From NCBI GenBank assembly GCA_026387255.1, contig JAPLMA010000040.1:1-11027 (forward strand): 11,027 nt of DNA, written 5' to 3'. Of the stretch, positions 9,701 through 11,027 are shown one piece after another; the stretch's first letter is position 1; every line of letters begins with the position of its first letter. The notes under the pieces were generated by a model. It was given only the letters and a program-made list of their open reading frames with translations, made no database searches and was not told the DNA's origin. This DNA is from Candidatus Omnitrophota bacterium. Its GTDB lineage: Bacteria > Omnitrophota > Gorgyraeia > Gygaellales > Profunditerraquicolaceae. The position numbers were made by a program, and so were the translations under genes.

Positions 9701-11027
9701 TTGCTGCCGCATCAGGATGAATAAAATAAAGCGCCCTAAAAATATCTATAACCCCAGCCAAAGCCTCAACTTTCCGCGCATAACTAAGAAAAATGAAATC
9801 AAACCCCTCTTTAATACGCTTTTCAGAAAAATTCACAAATAATTGATTTATATCAATAAATTTTGATTTTTCAGTTCCTGATCCTGTTGTCATCCTGCTT
9901 CTTATCCCAGAAAGGAATTTTCCTGCTTCTTCAAATGCATACTCAGAAGGTATTTTCCAGGCGGCATCCCAATGCGCAGGCAGATTTTGCGCAATTGATG
10001 AACTTGCAATTGAGCCTTTAAAAAATACTAACGCGCCCAATAACCTATCGTCGTTCAAAACAGCCAACGGCGAGCTGCCTTTACCTGAACCCTGAAGATT
10101 ATCAAAAGCATGTTTTTTATTCAATAAAATGCTTGCTTCATCTAAAGCAGTATACAAATCCATTATCAAATTATTTCTTTTATCAATTACTGCCAGGACC
10201 AAATTATTGCTTAACGCTTCCTGAACTTTATCATTATCAGCTTCGGCAGTTATTAATATCACCGGTACTTCATTCCGTATTCTTTCTGCTAACCAGACCC
10301 CTGTTTCTCCAAGCATATAGTAATCAGAACAAACTATCTCAAAAGGGTCTCCTTGTTTTTTAGCTTCATCATAGATTCTCCAGGCCTCTTCGGCACTGAA
10401 GGCGGTTTCTACAACAAAAAAATCTTTCTTCACTGATAGCGTCTTTATTAGCCACCTTAACAACGTCTCTTTATTTTGAAACGCGTTGATAACATATTTA
10501 GCATGGACATGTTTTTCCCAACATTCAACCATTAACACTAAATCGTTTATCAATAACCTATCGTCATCTACGATAAGAGTTTTCTTTCTTTGCCTTTCTA
10601 AACCGTTTTCGAAAATATTGGCGGTGTTTGCGACTTCATCCGTAAGCGGTGAGGAGCTGCCGCGCCGGAATTCAAATAATAATTCACGCGATAATTCCCG
10701 CTCAGCTTTCGCAAGTATTCCCAGGTTGATTTCACCGTTAAAAATATATTCCCTGACAATAAGCAGGCTTCCCTTAAGCACTGCTTGCGTCGTGCTCTCA
10801 TCATCAATATCCTGCCGGATAAAAGGATTTTTCATTACGCACCTACGGGCAAATCCCTCGGCATAACCAGCCAAAATTACCGCGGCAAGTATGCATCGCA
10901 TTACCTGCTTATCTACAGATCCAAAATCAAACCCATCATTTTCTGCTTGTTTCATAAACTCATTTACATAAGGCCAAAGAGGCCCCAGGCTTCCTTTTTC
11001 AAATAAATCTTTGCCGTATTCAAACGC
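1..11027 (-). CDS. Giant multidomain protein, internal fragment (both ends outside the window)
   Basis: Reading the minus strand with codons on forward triplets starting at positions divisible by 3 gives 3675 sense codons without a stop. The gene enters at 11027 and leaves past base 1, so neither start nor stop codon is visible and no start can be chosen. The frame is supported by recognisable folds along its length: response-regulator receiver, glucan-dikinase-like phosphohistidine and ATP domains, membrane helices, pseudokinase, GH13, GNAT, papain/transglutaminase-like modules, HPr and histidine-kinase ATPase. Each sits in the same frame as the others, and nine short Ser-Pro-Leu/Val linkers separate them. 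Proteins of this size combining so many enzyme types are known from Omnitrophota and a few other uncultured lineages; that taxonomic link is inference. Overall function is unknown. Carbohydrate (alpha-glucan) and phosphotransfer themes dominate. No frameshift or internal stop was found, so it is not a pseudogene within this window. Confidence 0.95.
750..767 (-). repeat. Ser-Pro linker copy 9 (TSSPVK)
   Basis: Between the second Cys/His/Asp module and the histidine-kinase region. Val form, encoded TCC-TCG-CCG-GTT, so its codons are nearer the Leu copies than copy 4 is. Confidence 0.75.
770..1265 (-). other. Papain/transglutaminase-like module 2, candidate Cys-His-Asp triad (residues 3254-3419)
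   Basis: Candidate catalytic residues appear in order: Cys-Cys in RGYPYCCNRFAPQI (1113-1118, residues 3304-3305) at a helix start, His in ILKAHFHYYWIISLG (1005 and 999, residues 3341 and 3343), and Asp in FILDVAADQF (939-941, residue 3363). The H-x-Y/W-W strand followed by a D-x-x-A-D-Q-F strand is typical of a YunG-like, papain-fold group whose members read H-Y-W-N and D-L-T-x-x-Q-F. After it comes a Pro-rich tail (ISPVVIPWIVV, then GNNPLIF). It is better conserved than the module at 2740-3104. Ser-Pro linkers lie about 220 bases upstream (1482-1502) and directly downstream (750-767). Its reaction is unknown; amide-bond cleavage or formation would fit the fold. Confidence 0.6.
1482..1502 (-). 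repeat. Ser-Pro linker copy 8 (CASPLAS)
   Basis: After HPr, followed by a Gly/Ser/Thr-rich tail (SGGDTSRLASETSLS) that looks disordered. The DNA shares the 13-base core CAGCGGCGAGGCG with copy 7 exactly. Confidence 0.82.
1569..1820 (-). other. HPr-like phosphocarrier domain (residues 3070-3153)
   Basis: HPr is the small phosphohistidine carrier of the PEP phosphotransferase system. This 84-residue segment runs colinear with HPr: LEIVLDAGSEMHNAYAGF for the active-site loop and helix 1, ELARRFTSEITLEFGGKQV for strands 2 and 3, NAKDMLEL for the short helix, and VKFIAEGQDSKLALYAFRL for the last strand and helix. The active His is kept (codon 1782-1784, residue 3082), but the G-L-H-A-R-P context is M-H-N-A-Y, so the Arg that stabilises phospho-His is lost. 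Exactly 31 residues later, where HPr has regulatory Ser46, lies Asp (1689-1691, residue 3113), a natural mimic of phosphoserine. It may thus serve in regulation or binding rather than sugar uptake. No PTS permease is in the window. Confidence 0.82.
1833..1853 (-). repeat. Ser-Pro linker copy 7 (SASPLGQ)
   Basis: Between the ATPase-like module and HPr. The forward strand has AGCG and CGCT arms around GCGAGG, a 4-base remnant of the inverted repeat seen whole in copy 5. Confidence 0.82.
1860..2234 (-). other. Degenerate GHKL (HATPase_c-like) module (residues 2931-3056)
   Basis: The pattern of a histidine-kinase-type ATPase can be followed, but its key residues are gone. The helix where the N-box Asn is expected reads YSIVDAVVRAMLEINYTV, without Asn-Ala. 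The strand pair is NEGRINILFKIT and NSLVITVYNNAL, where the Asp-x-Gly-x-Gly of the G1 box is absent. The closing helix and strands read VWYIVRPLFGKVCLHE and RDGGYGDRINIPLGIF, which recall the G-G-x-V and G-T-x-I-x-I-P-L end of the fold. If this reading is right, ATP binding has been lost. It sits directly before the HPr-like module, separated by a Ser-Pro linker. An unrelated alpha/beta fold remains possible. Confidence 0.4.
2235..2739 (-). other. Unrecognised segment after the first Cys/His/Asp module (residues 2763-2931)
   Basis: Mixed sequence with no family signature that I recognise. Readable pieces are YPDWGWQEKTEQLLENGF, DDNVVNMYGCLLGNIDPS, TLRDAHNYVHLFPEYARI and EFWQQASAFLESL. The first part may be a continuation of the preceding module; the last part looks like a helical lead-in to the ATPase-like module. 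No Ser-Pro linker lies at either edge. Confidence 0.4.
2740..3104 (-). other. Papain/transglutaminase-like module 1, candidate Cys-His-Asp triad (residues 2641-2762)
   Basis: The segment holds SGLCCLSSFDLA (Cys codons 2964-2969, residues 2687-2688) at the start of a helix, then IIAHNALVLFG (His at 2895-2897, residue 2711), then ISPDGKKYLVDTTFIQMF (Asp at 2814-2816, residue 2738). Cys on a helix, His on a strand and Asp just before Thr-Thr-Phe is the order of papain-like and transglutaminase-like folds, including peptidases and amide-forming enzymes. The match is by motif order only, with short spacings of 23 and 27 residues, so a coincidence is possible. A second module of the same logic lies at 770-1265. 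Its left-hand linker is the Ser-Pro copy at 3105. Confidence 0.5.
3105..3125 (-). repeat. Ser-Pro linker copy 6 (ASSPLGK)
   Basis: Between the GNAT-like region and the first Cys/His/Asp module, after the acidic FPEKEA. Ser-Pro is encoded AGC-CCG and Leu TTA, a more AT-rich version. Confidence 0.75.
3237..3520 (-). other. Second, weaker GNAT-like module (residues 2503-2597)
   Basis: The segment YTIYKNDQVAGEMELSI, then IYIRNIRIYTYPYNWQHQGI, then a helix SKMVFHLFDEICKK and LVRYGLLTKGFYSIIRR, follows GNAT topology: two strands, the motif-A strand, a Gln/Gly loop (WQHQGI, Gly at 3375), a helix, then the Y-x-x-x-G-F type strand. The second Gly of the loop is missing. It is short, about 95 residues, so either the fold is reduced or my limits are too narrow. 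It may be a relic of duplication from the neighbouring GNAT module or an unrelated domain. A Ser-Pro linker follows about 115 bases later. Confidence 0.45.
3570..4475 (-). other. GNAT acetyltransferase-like module with C-terminal extension (residues 2185-2486)
   Basis: The acetyl-CoA loop (motif A) is readable as CFAVGVTKEYQDKGLGPYL, with Gln at 4158 and Gly at 4149 and 4143 (residues 2290, 2293, 2295) in the Q/R-x-x-G-x-G pattern. Upstream, HLVIRNAEGQIILVLWV is the usual strand pair of the fold, preceded by a YRLTLAKAERIF helix. Downstream, PLGGYQEYEDEMSPMTYL, a stretch rich in Asp, Arg and Tyr, and HLKNHAIPVEL followed by GRPDDYYAAGVGIKNEY resemble the extension of GNATs found with nitrilase domains, where a G-Y-x-x-Y block and a P-x-D-x-x-S-x-G-Y block recur. 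That subfamily assignment is tentative. The acetyl acceptor is unknown. It directly follows GH13 without a Ser-Pro linker. Confidence 0.65.
4584..6215 (-). other. GH13 alpha-amylase-family catalytic domain with C-terminal beta domain (residues 1605-2148)
   Basis: GH13 enzymes hydrolyse or transfer alpha-1,4 or alpha-1,6 glucosidic bonds through a retaining mechanism in a TIM barrel. The barrel opens at VIEIDARALVKTYGG and AAVWIKAVWE. Conserved regions are intact: region I ILDYVTNH (Asp at 5892, Asn at 5880, His at 5877); region II GARLDLAF with Arg at 5529 and the nucleophile Asp at 5523-5525 (residue 1835); region III INIAEVYEW with the acid/base Glu at 5361-5363 (residue 1889); region IV FVEDHDEP with His-Asp at 5157-5162 (transition-state Asp, residue 1957). 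A C-terminal beta domain follows (ALVVVNYSNEKRRFRF, then LPAWGWQIVRL). About 544 residues is normal for the family. No signal peptide precedes it. Substrate specificity is not readable; the form of region IV resembles maltosyltransferase and trehalose-type members as much as classical amylases. Confidence 0.9.
6231..6251 (-). repeat. Ser-Pro linker copy 5 (SASPLAQ) with perfect 6-base inverted repeat
   Basis: Between the pseudokinase and GH13. On the forward strand CCAGCG and CGCTGG are exact reverse complements around the 6-base spacer GAGAAG, giving a possible hairpin centred near 6244. It is the most palindromic of the nine copies. Confidence 0.82.
6300..6815 (-). other. Protein-kinase-like fold, probably a pseudokinase (residues 1405-1576)
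   Basis: The layout follows a Ser/Thr protein kinase: a degenerate Gly loop (GMTIGGLFEC, 6720-6749), a VAIK-like strand RALVKII with the Lys at 6678-6680 (residue 1450), a hinge-like VFFEVFEYFEGALMSHLI, and helix E in ILRSLQNALSYLHTE. The catalytic loop, normally H-G-D-L-K-x-x-N, reads CHGALSSRAVII (6381-6416): the base Asp is Ala (6405-6407), the Lys is Ser and the Asn is Ala. The Mg-binding Asp-Phe-Gly reads KLGYFDYA, with no Asp in the expected place. The C-lobe stops soon afterwards, so the fold is also short. Phosphotransfer looks unlikely; ligand binding or scaffolding is more plausible. It sits between the membrane helices and the GH13 domain, with a Ser-Pro linker on each side. Confidence 0.72.
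6915..6932 (-). repeat. Ser-Pro linker copy 4 (TSSPVR)
   Basis: Between the membrane segment and the pseudokinase, inside a charged stretch DDKKDITP. This is the Val form, encoded AGC-CCT-GTA, the only copy with a Pro codon other than CCG. Confidence 0.7.
7050..7367 (-). other. Predicted membrane segment, three hydrophobic helices (residues 1221-1326)
   Basis: Three hydrophobic stretches follow the dikinase. Helix 1 (7290-7367) contains KFALLYVVLVIVPLSLLAA. Helix 2 (7161-7223) contains CIFLAELLNFGFICGILF. Helix 3 (7050-7112) contains IPFMYFATAMLNYYMASVVI. They are joined by short charged loops such as YRVYRSLNGL and AEYPKTMLKI. Helix 1 is the most convincing; helix 3 holds several Tyr and Asn and is weaker. 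If all three cross the membrane, the parts before and after would face opposite sides. That fits poorly with ATP- or cytosol-dependent modules on both sides, so one helix may be re-entrant or more crossings may lie outside the window. Confidence 0.65.
7389..7409 (-). repeat. Ser-Pro linker copy 3 (CASPLAS)
   Basis: Between the end of the dikinase ATP domain and the first membrane helix. The peptide is identical to copy 8, but the codons differ (Leu TTG against CTG, Ala GCT against GCC). Confidence 0.82.
7464..8504 (-). other. ATP-binding (PPDK-N/ATP-grasp-like) domain, glucan, water dikinase type (residues 842-1188)
   Basis: This domain binds ATP and phosphorylates the swivelling histidine; in GWD/PWD the beta phosphate then goes to glucosyl residues of starch or glycogen-like glucan. 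Visible blocks, in order: LIGHKAAF (Lys at 8394, residue 878); VPDSIALTFPAFLKIM, close to the plant I-P-x-S-V-A-L-P-F block; RASTNAEDL starting with Arg at 8100 (residue 976) and then a Gly-rich GVGVGIYGSF; AVLIQELMIGDYSF with Gln-Glu at 7893-7898; EVVQGLGAG near 7803-7825; and the closing pair QDIEG and YIVQSRSQ (7464-7487). Length, about 347 residues, suits a GWD C-terminal domain. With the preceding phosphohistidine domain it forms a complete dikinase core. Glucan as substrate is inferred from block similarity and from the GH13 domain further along the chain; a PEP-synthase-like reaction cannot be excluded. Confidence 0.82.
8532..8831 (-). other. Phosphohistidine swivelling domain of a PEP-synthase/glucan-dikinase-like enzyme (residues 733-832)
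   Basis: This is the mobile domain that carries phosphate on a histidine in PEP synthase, PPDK and glucan, water dikinases. The signature reads ARGITSHASVRVGARGIPCV. The phospho-accepting His is the codon at 8667-8669 (residue 787), inside the T-S-H-A core. Upstream, LSQGDYIVAASDYPAE and YPGITGIISIE match the usual two strands before the active-site loop. The run S-H-A-S-V-R is closer to the plant GWD/PWD form (S-H-V-S-V-R) than to PEP synthase (S-H-A-A-I). It lies N-terminal to the ATP-binding domain, as in GWD and PWD and opposite to PPDK and PEP synthase. The active-site His is intact, so catalysis is plausible. Confidence 0.88.
8832..10061 (-). other. Long helical region of unknown function between receiver and dikinase (residues 323-732)
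   Basis: About 410 residues without a motif I recognise. Composition and periodicity suggest mostly helices, with a Ser/Thr/Gly-rich break (MTTGSGTEKS, near 9890) and a Pro/Glu/Gln-rich stretch (EPAVEIPQEIQIQPVKD, near 9240-9290). Plant glucan, water dikinases also carry a large, mainly helical region before their phosphohistidine domain, and the last part (LNKLWAECLFRYGLDTG, near 8870-8920) leads directly into that domain here. It may therefore be the central part of the dikinase. I see no carbohydrate-binding module of the CBM45 or CBM20 type, but could easily miss a divergent one. Confidence 0.45.
10062..10079 (-). repeat. Ser-Pro linker copy 2 (GSSPLA)
   Basis: Just after the receiver, preceded by a flexible QGSGKG stretch. 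Encoded TCG-CCG-TTG-GCT, the same core as copy 3. Confidence 0.8.
10104..10586 (-). other. Response-regulator receiver (REC) domain, residues 148-308
   Basis: Receiver domains accept a phosphoryl group on an aspartate from a histidine kinase. The hallmark residues are all visible: an acidic cluster in TLIVDDD (codons at 10560-10568), the acceptor Asp in VCSDYYM (10323-10325, residue 235), Thr in VILITAEAD (10248-10250, residue 260) and Lys in AVIDKRN (10179-10181, residue 283). The usual Pro after the acceptor-loop Met is Leu. About 28 extra residues lie between helix 1 and strand 2, before VETAFSAEEAW, so the domain is longer than the usual 120 residues. Ser-Pro linkers flank it on both sides. 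The intact acceptor set suggests it can be phosphorylated. A histidine-kinase-type ATPase lies at the far C-terminal end of the same visible chain, making an internal relay possible but unproven. Confidence 0.85.
10641..10661 (-). repeat. Ser-Pro linker copy 1 (GSSSPLT)
   Basis: Between the N-terminal helical segment and the receiver. Ser-Pro is encoded TCA-CCG. It is preceded by a basic FEFRRG tail and followed by about 20 residues up to the first receiver strand. Confidence 0.75.
10662..11027 (-). other. N-terminal helical segment, function not recognised (residues 1-122)
   Basis: The first 122 visible residues form amphipathic, probably helical sequence, rich in Leu, Ala, Glu, Lys and Arg. 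Short readable stretches include PLWPYVNEFMKQ near residue 20 and KAERELSRELLFEFRR near residue 115. It ends exactly where the first Ser-Pro linker begins. It could be the C-terminal part of a domain that starts outside the window. I see no catalytic motif and cannot name a family. Confidence 0.5.

Noticed and set aside
10598..10807. 69-codon minus-strand frame in another phase
   Set aside because: It overlaps the giant frame around the first Ser-Pro linker; its product is basic and motif-free.
10486..10866. 126-codon plus-strand frame opposite the receiver
   Set aside because: The receiver on the other strand retains every hallmark residue; this frame gives a Ser-rich product without motifs and is a shadow.
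1..11027. Eukaryotic (plant or algal) origin suggested by the dikinase
   Set aside because: The frame is unbroken for 11 kb with no introns, and the chain contains bacterial-type HPr, receiver and histidine-kinase modules.
1..11027. tRNA, rRNA, CRISPR array, insertion sequence, promoter or terminator
   Set aside because: I saw no cloverleaf, regular repeat-spacer pattern, transposase or intergenic space; all bases are coding. The hairpin-forming linker at 6231-6251 lacks a T-tract and is in frame, so it is not called a terminator.

Overview
The whole window lies inside one very large protein gene on the minus strand. I translated the reverse complement codon by codon, with forward triplets beginning at positions divisible by 3. 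From 11027 down to 3 there are 3675 consecutive sense codons, no stop, and both ends are open. No base is intergenic, and no RNA gene, CRISPR array, insertion sequence, promoter or terminator could be supported. Residue numbers in the entries are window-relative: residue 1 is the codon at 11025-11027 and residue 3675 the codon at 3-5.

The organism is most likely an uncultured bacterium, with Omnitrophota (Candidatus Omnitrophica, OP3) the best guess. That phylum is known for giant multidomain proteins, and the Ser-Ser-Pro-Leu/Val linkers fit my general impression of its predicted proteins. This assignment is inference. The uninterrupted frame and the response regulator, HPr and histidine-kinase modules point to bacteria rather than a eukaryote.

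Order of modules from N to C terminus (high to low coordinates): a helical segment (11027-10662); a response-regulator receiver (10586-10104); an unrecognised helical stretch (10061-8832); a phosphohistidine domain (8831-8532) followed by an ATP-binding domain (8504-7464), in the order and with the motifs of plant-type glucan/phosphoglucan, water dikinases; three predicted membrane helices (7367-7050); a protein-kinase-like domain lacking catalytic residues (6815-6300); a complete GH13 alpha-amylase-type domain with all catalytic residues (6215-4584); one GNAT acetyltransferase-like module (4475-3570) and a weaker second one (3520-3237); a Cys/His/Asp papain- or transglutaminase-like module (3104-2740); an unrecognised stretch (2739-2235); a decayed GHKL ATPase-like module (2234-1860); an HPr-like phosphocarrier (1820-1569); a second Cys/His/Asp module (1265-770); and a histidine-kinase-type ATPase domain running off the window (745-1).

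Nine copies of a short Ser-(Ser/Ala)-Pro-(Leu/Val) peptide mark the joins between modules. All are in the same frame, and none lies inside a recognised fold. The chain therefore combines carbohydrate enzymes (glucan dikinase, GH13) with phosphotransfer modules (receiver, HPr, phosphohistidine domain, histidine-kinase ATPase). One reading is a single-chain system that senses and remodels an alpha-glucan. Another is a polyprotein whose punctuated units are released by proteolysis. Neither can be decided from sequence alone.
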